Assembly (NCBI GenBank): GCA_008360975.2
Contig: CM039184.1
Span: 53,038,797-53,102,796, forward strand
Direction: 5' to 3'
DNA from: Lichenostomus cassidix
Taxonomy: Eukaryota; Chordata; Aves; Passeriformes; Meliphagidae
Length of the DNA stretch: 64,000 bases
Made by a program: the position numbers and the translations under genes. The notes below the pieces were generated by a model, which ran no database searches, was not told the origin of the DNA, and worked only from the letters and a program-made list of their open reading frames with translations. Below, piece by piece: positions 27,901 through 37,199 of this stretch (positions are counted from its first letter, which is position 1; every line of letters begins with the position of its first letter).

Positions 27901-30900
27901 AGTAAAAATACTAAATAAACTCACACATTTAGTTCACTATAAACAGCATTCTGGAGCTTCTTTTCCCAACCTGTTAAAATAGAAAAACAACCAGAAGACA
28001 ACTTTAGGAATTAATACTAACGGAACATCAATCAGAGGTTGCTTTGCAGTCACTGGAGTTTTATGTCTGGTCTCAGTTCATGTCTACCTACCAGACAGAC
28101 AGGAAGAAACCTTAATCTAATTAAGATGGAAAACTGCAAGCTGAAACCTGTATAAAGACTAAATATCCTTTATTTCTATCTGCTGTTCAAATAATTACAA
28201 CACAGTTTTGGTTAAAAAATTGCATTTTATTTTTTCAAAGCCAATAATAATTTTACTAAACCAACAATTAATAGATACAGTGTTCCTGATGATTATAAAT
28301 CTTAGATCACTTATCATAAAATCCTCACATTATAGTTACATAGCCTACAACTTCAAATGCAAATTGGAAATTTAACTAAAGGTAAAATTTTCAAGAGTAT
28401 CTCCATAAACATTAATTTCCAATTTCAGAAGAGACAGAACTCTAATTTCACTCAGAACTTTCAAAAAAATCACCAGTATCTTATAAAATTATAAAAGCAC
28501 TTCTTTGCGTAGTATGTTTTTCAAAATGCAGATGGAATCCAACAGCATTTTCCCTTTTAATTTTCTCTATCTGGTTTAATCATCTGGATGTCTGCTTCTG
28601 GCTACTCTCAGTGACAAGACTGAGAGTACCAAGCTGCACAAACTACTGTGTTCATCACTTATATCACATATATTGTCACACAAATCTATACTATTCACAA
28701 ACGTACAAATGAAGTATTACAAACCTGACGTCTTCAGAAAATCTTTAATGTCCTCTTTTAGTGATTCCAGCTTAATTTCTGGTTTGTGTAGGCTAACCTG
28801 ATATGAAAAATAAGTAAGTAAGCATCAAGCATTGAAGAGAAATCACATTATTAAAGTTACAAAGTAAGTCATAATCATGCTTAAGGTTACACACAAAGCA
28901 AACTGCTTCTTTGAGCAATGGCTATTGCAGCCAAAAAAATCAGTTAACTTTTTTCTCACTCAATGTCTTTACCTGTTACACCAATGCTAAAAGGTATATG
29001 TGGGGAAGGAAGGAGAAGAAGGGAGCAGAATTCACAGTGAATGCATATAAACACATATGTTTAATAATCTGAGCAAATACCCCACAAACTTAGCACAAAT
29101 GCTAGACAACACACATTAAGGAATGGGTCGTAAGGTACACATGTAAAAAACTAGAACCCAGTCACTGCATTTCACCTGACAGAATAAAACGAAAACATTT
29201 CATAATTTCTCACTTAACCTCCCACAGTTCACCTCCTTCAGATAAGAAATGTCATTTTCAAACCAAAAAAACTAACTGTGCACCAAACATTCCCCACTGC
29301 AGCGGTGACTACTGGGCATACATAACCTCTTGTAAAGAAATGCACTCAAACAGGTAATTAGGAAGTAACCAGCTTTACAGCCATCCCACGACACTACCAC
29401 ACAGATGCTGTTACAGATCTTTCAGCAACAGCAGGACCAGCTGCGATAGCATCTATTTCTACAGCTAGACCAAGAGGAGAAAACAAATACATCACAAAGG
29501 TCCAGAAGGACAAGAAACTCAAAAGTTTCTGTGAAGTGCCTTCCAATACATATTCTCCCAAGCCTGGTACATGGCAATAGCTAATTAACATCAGATAATA
29601 AAGCTAAAGGTTTAGAAAGAAAATCCTGGCTGCTAACTTGAAAATTACACCGGAAGATCTTTGTGCCACTTACTCCACAGCTGTGCCAGATCCAGTAATA
29701 TGTTAGAAGCATATGGCCACATCATCTACATAGAAATGTGAGACATGTCTTACCAAAAGCTACTCAACAATATGTTGTAGGCATATCTGCTACTGATTCT
29801 ATTGCAGTAAGTTATCCTGAAATTAGAAATAATCTTTCACCAACTTGTGCAGTTTGCCAGCCCTAAGAGCACTGCTGACAGCATGGGCATGCTTTAAATC
29901 CATCACACACAACTAAAGCTCCAAAATCCTATAATTTGCCTTACAGTTTATGGATAGAAAAGGGTGTTTCTGCACTGGAAATTTTGGTCTAGGTGAATTC
30001 ACAATGCAGAATTTTAAGAAAATCTTTCCATTTTCCCCAGTTGAAAAGACAAATGGACAATAATGCAGAGACTGACAGCATAAGCATTTCTGTTCTTATT
30101 CCAAGTCCCCTTGCCGTTATAGGTAAGGAAGGCATTTATACTTGGCTTATTGACTGCAATAGCAAAGAGACTGTAAGCATGCTTCTGAGAAAGGTCATCA
30201 TAAGCACAGTCCATAAGGTGTGATGAGTTGCATAACTCTTATATCAAATGACAAACACATTTTTCATTCAGCGCAATGGTAAAAGCTGGCAGAGGATCAT
30301 TGCCAATGTCAGGGAAACAAGGATTTTTATGGGAGTTCTTGGGCAGCTCACAAAATACCCTTTTAAGCAAAAAACTCGAGTATTTTATGAAGGATTCCTT
30401 CTGAACATACTTTGATGGAAAGTTCTATGTCTCTTTTGGACAACATCTGTCAGGTTGATGGTTTCTTCTGCTGCAAGGCATTGGTTTTGTACCTCTCCTT
30501 GTAGGAATTTTAAATAAAGTAACACACATCAAGCAGGGCAGATTTTGCCATACTGCTCCTCAGAAATTTCTGTGCACCCTTTTGTAAATGTTCAATTTTG
30601 TCTTTTGGCTAAATGTGGCTAATTCTAATCTCAAGGTCCACAGGGTGTTTACCTGTCAGGTCTGGTACACATGCTTTTCAGATATGCAAAAAAACCCGCT
30701 CACAAATACAACTCATTGACAGATGATGAATCACATTAAAAAAGCAAGCTCCTGTACAATCCACTAGAAAGTGGGTTAATTGTCTTGACACTGTAAACAG
30801 TGCAAGAAATTACGGAAGTGCAATCAGAACAGTATTTTAATTCTCTGCTGTTCACACACCTGTGAGCTCTTGGCTTATTAAGGAATATGTGACATTCCTA

Positions 30901-33900
30901 TTGACAACTCTCAAGAGATTTTTTTTGAGATTCCTGGAAACTCTAGAAATTGATGCAGCATATTGCATTAGAGGGCAATAAGGAGTTCAGTCCACAGACT
31001 ATTTCCCATTTTCCCTGTCAGACCAAAAGAACAAGAGAGGTCTTTCTTGTAAATCACTGTTCCCAACAGAGCCTGTTCCACAGCTGTAGAACATAAAATC
31101 CAGACTCTCCTGTATGCAGCAGAAAGGCAATCAAAACGGAGACAGGGCAGCACACTTGGGAAAATTTTCTCCAAGAACTACATTAGTGCATCAACCTCCA
31201 CTGGTTACCTTCACCTCTTTGTGCCCATTTGCTCAGTCAAGTTCTATTTCATTATTCCTAGCCCTACTGTAGCTGCAGCCAATATTCTTAGGTTAATCTT
31301 TAATTTATCAAAACATCTATCTTTAGCATCTTTCCTGTGTTCTTTTCTTCTCTGGCCAAAAAAAGAGCCCTACTGAGACAAATTTCCACATAAGAAATGT
31401 GAAAGTTGCCCCAAAAATTATGGGGTCACTTTTGTCTCCATTTTTGCCAATCCAGGATTGAATTGCAAAAGCCTCCTCCCAGTTACACTTTCCCTTTTGT
31501 TTACTTCTGTACTAGGATCGATGGATACATTCCTACATTCCTAAGTGCTAAGCAGAACAAAAGAGCCACAGAAACTGTTAGGGATTCATTTCCCAGTGGA
31601 TTGCTGATCAGTTTTCCAATCAGAAATTAGATACCTGAAAGGTGAGAATGTGACAAACGGTCCAACTGGCAGCTACAGCTGGCTCTAAGACAGACCATCC
31701 TCTAGCTCTGTATAACACAGCAAGGGAAAATACTCGTTTTGGTAAGTGAAAGGAACACTCTCTAGAACTGTTTTGCTGTAATCTAACAGTATGGTACCTC
31801 TTTGGAATTTATATGGGTGTTTATGGGAACGAAATTGAAGAATCAAGGGGACTTAGCAAAGCTGATGTTCCAAACTTACTAGTCCAGGTCTTCCACGTAA
31901 TCTTGTTTTTCCTTTGGATTAACTGATCTAACTTATTTCTGTGTTGTACTATGTTGGAAAACACATTTAGGTGTTTATATTTTAGCTAGGGTTTGTTTGT
32001 TTCAAACTGCCTGGTACAACATACTAAATCTCATTTGCATTTTCATCTCCTATGATTTTTTGGTAGAATGAAAAATATGTTGACAAAATTTTATGTATAT
32101 AAAAAAGCATCAATATAACTTTACACAAATAAAAATGCCTGGCTAAGATTTATTGGGAAAAAAACACACGTTGATGAGATTTGTACTCATGAACAGAATT
32201 AATTTCCTGCATGATCAAAATGCAGCAAACACCCAGGTAGAACTACCAATTTCAATACACCAATCTTGATGAGACTATCTTACTTCTATAAGAAAAATAA
32301 CATCTGCTGCTATAAGGAGACTATCACAAGCAGGGCAATAGAGAGTGAGCAACATAGGGGAACAATCCATGAAGGTGAAGGGAACAATCCGTGAAGACAG
32401 CTAGAACAGGTATAAAGTCGAATATTCAGAGGCTGAGTCAGGACAATACAGAGCCCTGAAAGGAAATAGGGATGAAAGTACCAATTTCAGCAAGAAATAA
32501 CAAATTATTTTTAATAACTGTTAATGCCTAACAGTTTTTCCCTGTAAAACTAGCACTGTGCATTATCTTACAGATAGGGCACCAAGGTCCAGGTGTTGGA
32601 TGTCTGTGTTTTTCTACAGTCTTGGTCAGCTTCTTGTGAATCTGGAAAGATTTATCTCTTCCACATTCCTTCAAAAACAAGCTATCACTACAGCATTCCT
32701 TGGCACACCCCACTCTTCAGCCATACAGAATAGTTTAGAGACTTTCAAAATGTCACCAAATCTGCTGGTGGCTAAAGCACTACTAGCAATATTGTGTGCA
32801 CATCTTTGCCTTTGATTTTGGCAAGGTATCCTGCAGAGATCTGTGCAGTCATCATCATAAGCGATACACTTAATGTACACTCTCTGTTACCTAGATGCCA
32901 AGATGAAGAAAATCCAGATACTCAACAGCCATATGTCTGAAAGCAAGCAAAAGGATAGCACAACAGTAAGATAAAAAAAGTTGGTGGAAATAGTAAATTG
33001 ATTCACAGAGCAACTGAACACAGACATCAACCTATTTGCAGATTAGCATCTAAATTGAATATGGCATTTAGTCATCAAGACTGGAGCAGCATTGATCATG
33101 TAAGAGGGCAGATGATCCATCAACCACAGCACTCAAAGTACAGGAAAATAGCTAGAGGACCAGCAACATACTACAAAGAGGAGGCTAGACAGAACAAACT
33201 GTTCCAGCATAACTCCTGTGTTAAACTATTTCTTTTCTCAACAAGAATAAACACTGCAGCAAAATGATCCAACTATACTGAAATGTGGAACTGCATCAGG
33301 TGAACACATATTTTTATCCTGCTGCAAACAGTTCTGCAAATAACTTCACACAATCTAAATATTTTACAGGCTATCCACCATAATTTCTCTTCAAAGCCTT
33401 TTTTGTTTAGATAAACATGTACCCTCTCAAAGCATTTATTACTGTTCATTATGATTTTGCACAAGCGCACAATGTTTTTCCTTTTTATTACTATTATTTC
33501 CCGGATTACAATAAAGCACAATCCCCAAATATAAACCATCTTTAGAAGAAGTAAATTAAATGAAAGATAATATATATTCACCTCTCCTTATGTACTCCAT
33601 TCTACCATAACTGGACTTTATCAGGACCAAACTGACTTGGTAAAAACCACTTCGAGCACAACCACAATTTCAACATAAACACTTACTAAAAACTTAAAAC
33701 CCTGCAACTTTTAGGGAGAGATTTTGGGTTTGCTTTATACATTTCTGTAACAGAAAGAAGAATCATTCCAAGCCTAACTAAACAAATTTCAGTAAGTGTG
33801 AAGCCCTGATTACAGACAATTTTCCAACCCTAATACATTTCTCCATGAACATGAAGTTCCCCTAAGGGAAAAATTATTGTGAACTTTCTTATACAAGTAA

Positions 33901-36900
33901 ACATAACCTAGCAGATATAGAGAGCTTCCATCAGCCTCACACAGGAGTAAATAGTTTCAAATGTTTTGCTGTGCTACAAGATATTAGGATATATTCTAAT
34001 GATGTAATTTTAATGTTTAATAATTTTTTTAGGTTTTATTTGAATATAAAATTAGTGCTAAAAAAATCAATCCTTGGGATAAAAATGTGATTATCTTGGT
34101 ATCCCCAGTGGTCAAGCTGTGACAGCAAATCATTTGATGCCCATGCCAAAGTTATTTCAAAGAGATTGTGTATCACAGCCCTTGACAATAGCTCAGGCTC
34201 CCAGTGACAGCCAAGCGAAGCACTGGTTTGATCAGTTCATAACCACAGGGCTACTCTATCACCTCTCACTAATAATGTCAGAATACTGTGTTTTCCCCAA
34301 AATTCTATAAACTCATCAATGAAACCGTTCATTCTGACCTCTTCATTCTAGACAATAAAAGAAGAAATTAATTTACAAAACATGAATTTTGTTAATAGTT
34401 AAAATACTGTTCGTGAGACTATATTCTCTCAGAATTTCAGGCAATATTGTAATGGACCTTACAATCCATTCTGACTCGTGTTTTTAGACACAGTAAATAT
34501 TTTTGGGGAACAAATATCAGCAACATCATTTTTTACACTAAGAGATGAAGAATATTTGTGAAATACAACTGCACTATAAATACCCAAAACAAAAGTAAGT
34601 TTCATTCTGATGCATTGATCAAAAGACTTCTCAAAATACAGCATGCATCTCCCAAGATAGCTTAGAATCCCTTGAAAAGGGACCACCCTTCAAAATCACA
34701 ACTGGTGCATTGTTAACCAGCAGACAAAAAACCCATCGCATCCTACCCATAAACCAGAGTTCAGGTGTGATGCACAGCAACAGCTAAGATTTCATATTTC
34801 ACAATGCAACTCAGCAACACCCCATGTAAAGGGAGGGAAATCAAGCCTTAATTGAATACAGAGCAAAGCAAAATCCAGAAAAGTTCAGAATTCTGTACAG
34901 CTGCAAAGGGATGGACACCAGACAAGCCACTGAGTGAAGAGCCCTTGCAACTGCACAGTATAGCACTGACATGACTATCCAAGCATTATCAACAAAACAA
35001 CTCTTCGGTACATGAAAGAACATAAATGCATGCAAGGCCAATAAAAAACCCTCTGTATCAAGAACACACAGATTCCTGACAAACACAGTGTACATTTGGC
35101 CCTACTCATTTAAACTACAACCTCCAAGAGATAATTCATTTGATTGAGAAGTCCCATCATTGATGTATCTATGAACTTTCAGATCACTACACTAAACTAT
35201 ACCTCCAATTTAACCTTCTATTCCAAACTCTTCAAACACAACTCTAAGAATCGACTTGAGTATTTGTTGCTTCATCTCTTTCCCCATAGCACTCCATATG
35301 ATTAGAAGGATCATCTGACCCATATAAACACTTTTTTTTTTCTTCTCCAAGAAATCTTAAACAGTAAAACATTACTCTGCAAAGCCATCATAACAGATCT
35401 GCTCTCGAGTCCAGCAGGGATTTAGGCACCTCACTGCCCTTTCAGACACCAACCACCACCATGGGAGGGCACTGCTCAGGTCCTCAGTGTCCACCTGGAC
35501 AAAACAGCTCCATGACACAGCCACCCACCAGCAGCTTCCAAACAGCCTGCCAAGTCCTGAGGACACCAAGCTTCCTCCTGTCTCAAAAAAACCATGCAAA
35601 GTATCAAATGACTGTGGAAACATTGCCTTGCCAGAGTCAGGGATAAAAGCATGCACGCAGAAGGGAGTGCATGCAGGTTTGTTAAAAGCAGCAATGGAGT
35701 TGAGAAAGGAGAGCCCTGTTCACTGCCTGTTTTGAGGACAAGGTCTGACTCTCCACTCCTCATGCCAGGCTATTTAGGATACCAAACTTCCCAACATTTA
35801 GCAGAACCCAGCCACTCATCTCTTCCATAATTCCAGCCCCATTCAAGTCACGCACATTTGCTCACTCAAATATTTAGAAAGCCCTGTCAACAGAAGCAAA
35901 GCAGACACAAATTTATAAAAGTATTTGGAGACCAAATCAGTAAATTTAAATACAAAACAAATAAAAAAATGCCACGAAAGACAGGCAGTGATGTCACTTG
36001 CTATGGAAAACCGTAGGAACATTCAAAGAGGAAAATCATGTTTCATTTAAAAACTCCACAGAACTAAGGCAGATAATGGACATTGCATCCTAAAAACCAA
36101 ACCAGACCAAAAATAAACAAACAAAAAACCCCAAAACAAACAAACAACAACAAAAACCCCCAAAGCAAACAAACAAACAAAAAGTATAATTTTAAGTAAT
36201 GTTAAAAAAAAACCCCAAACCCAAAAGCACAAGATTTTATAAAACCCAACCCAAAATAGTTCAGTAATGCACAATATTTGTTACAGCACCATGACTAAGT
36301 TATTACGATCATGAAAATTGATGCAATTTCAATCTGAAACATGCTAAATTAAATTCAGCTGAAATATGAAAATCTGGCTTCAACTGCAGATAAGTCATTA
36401 AATATAGAAAGAAGCAACTGTTTTCCCAGCTACTAAAACGTACTTCAATGCGTGTTTTTTCATTTTCACTTCCTTTCACCAAATCCTCATTTCCTCAGGG
36501 CCACTAGGGGAGGGGGGGGTGGAATTTAAAGCTTTCCAAATTAAAGATTAAAAAAGCAATTCGTTTCAGGACCTATATTTGAAGCAGTGAGATTTCAGAC
36601 GGATAGTCTTTATATTCACTGCGAAATCCTTGGGTCCCAAGGGGAGACACAATAAACACGGCTCCAGAAACCAAATACACCGCTCTGAGGAGGGAGAGGA
36701 GGGAGAGGAGGGAGAGGAGGGAGAGGAGGGAGAGGAGGAGGGCAAGAGGGAGGGGACGAGCGGCGCCGGGAGGCCCCGGAGCCCCTGTCCGAGCGGCGGC
36801 CACACGGGCCGGGGCGACGGCCGGGAACAAAGCGCGGGGAGGGGCAGCGGGGAAGGGAGGCGTGCGTGGGGCCACAGCGGCAGGTCAGGGCTCACCCGGG

Positions 36901-36994
36901 CCTGTCGCTCCAGCTGCGAGTGGAGGCTGGAGCCCTGCAGCCGCTGCACGACCCTCGCGATGGTGAGGGACAGCCCCCGGTCCGGCTCCAGCAT
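900..36994 (-). CDS. TBC1D19: TBC1D19, TBC1 domain family member 19 (spliced, 5' 16 coding exons; 3' end outside window)
   Basis: Sixteen minus-strand exons join in frame into 372 codons (1117 nt). The product follows the human TBC1D19 protein as I remember it almost residue for residue, for example LAEQDSAAAQQYVRQG and GSWEKRILKSLNSMCTEL. Human TBC1D19 is about 526 residues, so roughly 150 C-terminal residues lie left of base 900. The first 235 or so residues are a family-specific N-terminal region. The TBC fold starts near residue 240 (TALRADLWALILN). TBC proteins are usually Rab GTPase-activating proteins, using an Arg in IxxDxxR and a Gln in YxQ. Here the corresponding segments read IQHDLLV (285-291) and PFHGF (365-369), so both catalytic residues are absent and GAP activity is doubtful. 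The start is the first ATG in frame, inside a CpG island. All introns seen are GT-AG. The function of the protein is poorly known. Confidence 0.96.
933..4417 (-). other. TBC1D19: TBC1D19 introns 15 and 14
   Basis: Two introns (933-2142 and 2188-4417) flank exon 15. They are AT-rich, with no gene and no clear mobile element. The short open frames here lack any family resemblance. Confidence 0.7.
2143..2187 (-). CDS. TBC1D19: TBC1D19 coding exon 15
   Basis: A 45-nt exon encodes KLGMEEYAVFYPPN plus split Gly codons at each end. The acceptor is GGTTCACAG and the donor GTATGA. The frame is consistent with exons 14 and 16. Confidence 0.94.
4418..4502 (-). CDS. TBC1D19: TBC1D19 coding exon 14
   Basis: The exon encodes residues 319-346 plus one base: VLLCFSRDTSVLEHFTYSSA then TPPKSYIQ. 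The acceptor is CTTTTCTGCAG and the donor GTAAAA. Human has SHFAFNSASPPKSYIRG here, so this is one of the more divergent exons. Confidence 0.94.
5280..5835 (-). mobile_element. Solo LTR, avian ERVL-like family, minus orientation
   Basis: The segment resembles a bird endogenous-retrovirus LTR that I recognise from its typical motifs. Read on the plus strand it begins TGTCATAGTTTAAGCCCAGC, passes GGTAAGCAAATAATGG and ATCCCTTTGGTCAG, and ends GAATCCAGGACA, giving TG...CA ends. The flanking 5-mers CTGTG (5275-5279) and CTCTG (5836-5840) differ by one base, consistent with a target-site duplication. No internal viral genes are present. Orientation matches TBC1D19 transcription. Family assignment is from memory. 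Confidence 0.75.
5336..5424. repeat. (CTCCCT)n hexanucleotide microsatellite
   Basis: About 15 nearly perfect copies of CTCCCT lie inside the solo LTR. On the minus strand they give a spurious Gly-Arg repeat frame, which is not a gene. Likely length-polymorphic. Confidence 0.97.
7882..7953. repeat. 36-bp tandem duplication
   Basis: Two adjacent 36-bp copies (7882-7917 and 7918-7953), both starting ATTCCTAT and ending CCAAATGAAAAA, differ at two positions. A simple local duplication in intron 13. Confidence 0.9.
8662..8724 (-). CDS. TBC1D19: TBC1D19 coding exon 13
   Basis: The exon encodes residues 298-318, DVKLTASNDDYYFVFEDYLY then Q. The acceptor is TTTATTACAG and the donor GTATGT. It has exactly 21 codons and is conserved with human. 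Confidence 0.95.
9192..9266 (-). CDS. TBC1D19: TBC1D19 coding exon 12 (degenerate IxxDxxR motif)
   Basis: The exon encodes residues 273-297: DILYYEQLKSNVIQHDLLVD then SLIYK. IQHDLLV occupies the place of the catalytic IxxDxxR motif, with Val291 where the arginine finger should be. The acceptor is AATTTTAG and the donor GTAAGT. It has 25 codons. Confidence 0.95.
10439..10503 (+). mobile_element. CR1 LINE 3'-end fragment
   Basis: The sequence GGAACTAGATGATCTTTAAG, followed by GTCCCCTCCAACCCAAACCA and TTCATTCT, is the standard 3' end of avian CR1 retrotransposons. Only the last 60 bp or so remains, as is usual for CR1 copies truncated at the 5' end. Confidence 0.9.
13863..13975 (-). CDS. TBC1D19: TBC1D19 coding exon 11 (start of TBC domain)
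   Basis: The exon encodes residues 235-272, including LAEQDSAAAQQYVRQGCPTA and LRADLWALILNVSNQPE. The segment PTALRADLWALIL is the first conserved TBC motif (R...LW..LL). The acceptor is TTTCTTACAG and the donor GTAAGG; phase 0 at the end. Confidence 0.96.
16338..16376 (-). CDS. TBC1D19: TBC1D19 coding exon 10 (microexon-like, 39 nt)
   Basis: A 39-nt exon encodes FFENEHVRVGQK with split codons at both sides. The acceptor is ATTTTCTAG and the donor GTATAG. It would be missed by open-frame scanning but is needed to keep the reading frame between exons 9 and 11. Confidence 0.93.
16748..16806. repeat. TG/TA/CA-rich microsatellite
   Basis: An imperfect alternating purine-pyrimidine tract: GTATGTATGTGTATATATAT, then runs of ACACAC and ATATAT. 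It is partly self-complementary. Confidence 0.9.
17141..17213 (-). CDS. TBC1D19: TBC1D19 coding exon 9
   Basis: The exon encodes residues 198-221 plus one base: KEDFSELGLNIGQLGIDDSA then QVPP. The acceptor is TTTCTTTTCAG and the donor GTAAGC. Confidence 0.95.
18035..18145 (-). CDS. TBC1D19: TBC1D19 coding exon 8
   Basis: The exon encodes residues 161-197, 37 codons in phase 0. It starts VLMNLRNPNYENGEQPSFRN and continues HLGLIQVPLKVKDIPEL. The acceptor is TTTTTAAG and the donor GTAAGT. The GEQP stretch differs from human GDSL; the rest is strongly conserved. Confidence 0.95.
19511..19560. repeat. A-rich two-copy tandem repeat
   Basis: A poly(A) run followed by GGACAATAGCATT is repeated as a shorter A run followed by GGGACAATAACATT. 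Confidence 0.85.
19722..19768 (-). CDS. TBC1D19: TBC1D19 coding exon 7
   Basis: A 47-nt exon encodes LSLFRPVYAPKDFLE (residues 146-160) after completing Asp145. The acceptor is TTACTTCAG and the donor GTAAGT. It is identical to human in this stretch as I recall it. Confidence 0.95.
19985..20034 (+). mobile_element. CR1 LINE 3'-end fragment
   Basis: TTTTAAGGTCCCTTCCAAAC followed by ATTCTATGATTCCATG is a typical CR1 3' terminus with its short tail repeat. It is very short and 5'-truncated. Confidence 0.85.
20716..20779 (-). CDS. TBC1D19: TBC1D19 coding exon 6
   Basis: The exon encodes residues 124-144 plus one base: RPVNEQKELLNKWNEMGTDE then P. The acceptor is GCCTTTCAG and the donor GTAAGG. 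The split Asp codon is completed by exon 7. Confidence 0.95.
21725..21799 (-). CDS. TBC1D19: TBC1D19 coding exon 5
   Basis: The exon encodes residues 99-123, beginning GSWEKRILKSLNSMCTELNI and ending PLAQK, nearly identical to the human protein. The acceptor is GTTTTAG and the donor GTAATG. It has exactly 25 codons. Confidence 0.95.
23015..23285 (-). mobile_element. CR1 LINE ORF2 (reverse transcriptase) remnant
   Basis: The minus-strand translation (GTKLS...GRVTVQKTLNMLGEWANKS, then HRCKVWHMGKHNPGMQHSLG) follows the CR1 ORF2 region after the FADDTKL motif, where intact copies read W......NxxKCxxLHLGxxNP. It is diverged and without an intact open frame beyond about 75 codons. Not a functional gene. 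Confidence 0.75.
23905..23945 (-). mobile_element. Possible short CR1 tail, opposite orientation
   Basis: TCACAGAATCACAAAACGGT with CTAAAGGCCC resembles the reverse complement of a CR1 3' end. It directly abuts the plus-oriented CR1 copy. Confidence 0.5.
23950..24246 (+). mobile_element. CR1 LINE 3' fragment
   Basis: Characteristic CR1 3' sequence is present: GATTCTTTACTGTGAGGGTG, GGTTGCCCAGAGAAGTTGTG, ACTAGATGATCCTTAAAGTC and the tail TTTTATGATTCTATT. It covers the end of ORF2 and the 3' UTR. It is 5'-truncated. Confidence 0.93.
24466..24933 (+). mobile_element. Solo LTR, avian ERVL-like family, plus orientation
   Basis: The segment starts TGGTTTGGGCTAGGATAGAA and has TTAATTTTCTTCATGGTAGT, GGGATATTCCAGACCATACA, an AATAAAG signal, ATTAAACTGTCTTTGC and a CAGGGTTAACCCA end. 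These are the landmarks of the same LTR family as the copy at 5280-5835, read on the opposite strand. No internal viral region is present. The target-site duplication is not clear. It lies antisense to TBC1D19. Confidence 0.75.
26065..26140 (-). CDS. TBC1D19: TBC1D19 coding exon 4
   Basis: The exon encodes residues 73-98, a proline-rich stretch FPSPCHPAAPPEHIKEPLAY followed by MRKAQ. The acceptor is TTCTTTAAG and the donor GTTGGT. It ends in phase 0. Confidence 0.94.
27309..27353. repeat. Imperfect ATGGCTAT tandem repeat
   Basis: Four imperfect copies of TATGGCTAT are spaced by short A/T-rich linkers. Confidence 0.8.
27925..27970 (-). CDS. TBC1D19: TBC1D19 coding exon 3
   Basis: A short 46-nt exon encodes WEKKLQNAVYSELN with split codons at both ends. 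It is flanked by a TTTTAACAG acceptor and a GTGAGT donor. It keeps the frame with exons 2 and 4 and matches the human WEKKLQNAVYSEL segment. Confidence 0.94.
28725..28797 (-). CDS. TBC1D19: TBC1D19 coding exon 2
   Basis: The exon encodes residues 34-57 plus one base (VSLHKPEIKLESLKEDIKDF then LKTS). It is flanked by an ATATCAG acceptor and a GTTTGT donor. It aligns with human ASLQRPEIKLESLKEDIKEF. The split Gly codon continues in exon 3. Confidence 0.94.
32357..32395. repeat. 22-bp two-copy tandem repeat
   Basis: GGGAACAATCCATGAAGGTG is repeated 22 bp later as GGGAACAATCCGTGAAG. Confidence 0.85.
36105..36182. repeat. (CAAA)n-like low-complexity tract
   Basis: A run of ACAAACAAAC units interrupted by short C runs; simple sequence. 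Confidence 0.9.
36688..36755 (+). repeat. G-rich 9-bp tandem repeat (AGGAGGGAG)n with G-quadruplex potential
   Basis: About five copies of AGGAGGGAG lie 140-210 bp inside intron 1. GGG runs recur every 9 bases with 6-base loops, which fits the usual G3+ N1-7 quadruplex pattern on the plus strand, the template strand for TBC1D19. It also yields a spurious Glu-Gly repeat frame. Confidence 0.9.
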
Positions 36995-37170
36995 CGCGGC
37001 CCTGCCCGGCCCAGCCCGGCCGGACCGCCTTCGCCGCCGCACCGCCGCGTTACCCGGCAACGGCGGCAGCGGGCGCCGCGCTCCGGCTGCGTCCGGGCGG
37101 GGAGCGGCGCCGCGCTGAAAGGTTCCGCCCGCCGGCCCGCCCCCGAGGATTGTGAACGCTGCTGGTCGGG
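36750..37170 (-). promoter_or_regulatory. TBC1D19: CpG island promoter of TBC1D19
   Basis: The only long, dense CpG-rich stretch in the window. It includes exon 1 and extends about 175 bp upstream of the ATG. GGCGGG/CCCGCC boxes of the Sp1 type occur around 37090-37145. I see no TATA box in it, as expected for a housekeeping-type promoter. The exact transcription start cannot be read from the sequence. Confidence 0.85.
36896..36994 (-). CDS. TBC1D19: TBC1D19 coding exon 1
   Basis: The exon encodes residues 1-33, beginning MLEPDRGLSLTIARVVQRLQ and ending ERQAR. The donor GTGAGC follows at 36895 downward, and the exon ends in phase 0. The ATG at 36994-36992 has G at -3. The open frame continues upstream, but only to a TTG at 37060, so the ATG is the sensible start. 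It matches the human MLxxxxDLSLxIAxxVQ start. Confidence 0.95.
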
Positions 37171-37199
37171 AGGAACGGCAAAAGTCAGGGAGGCCGCAG

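Larger units (their letters stand above)
26141..28724 (-). other. TBC1D19: TBC1D19 introns 3 and 2
   Basis: Introns 26141-27924 and 27971-28724. Apart from a short ATGGCTAT repeat at 27309-27353 nothing is recognised. Confidence 0.7.
28798..36895 (-). other. TBC1D19: TBC1D19 intron 1
   Basis: An 8.1-kb first intron. It contains a short 22-bp tandem repeat (32357-32395), an unexplained coding-like patch (32528-32880), a GC-richer unexplained segment (35390-35780), an AC-rich low-complexity run (36105-36182) and a G-rich tandem repeat next to exon 1. No other gene was found on either strand. Confidence 0.7.

Noticed and set aside
36995..37060. 22-residue Arg-rich N-terminal extension of TBC1D19
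   Set aside because: The extended frame would start at TTG, not ATG, and human TBC1D19 starts at the equivalent of the ATG at 36994.
36630..37118. 162-codon plus-strand frame with Glu-Gly repeats across the CpG island
   Set aside because: It reads antisense through TBC1D19 exon 1 and the G-rich tandem repeat. High GC removes stop codons, and no protein family is visible.
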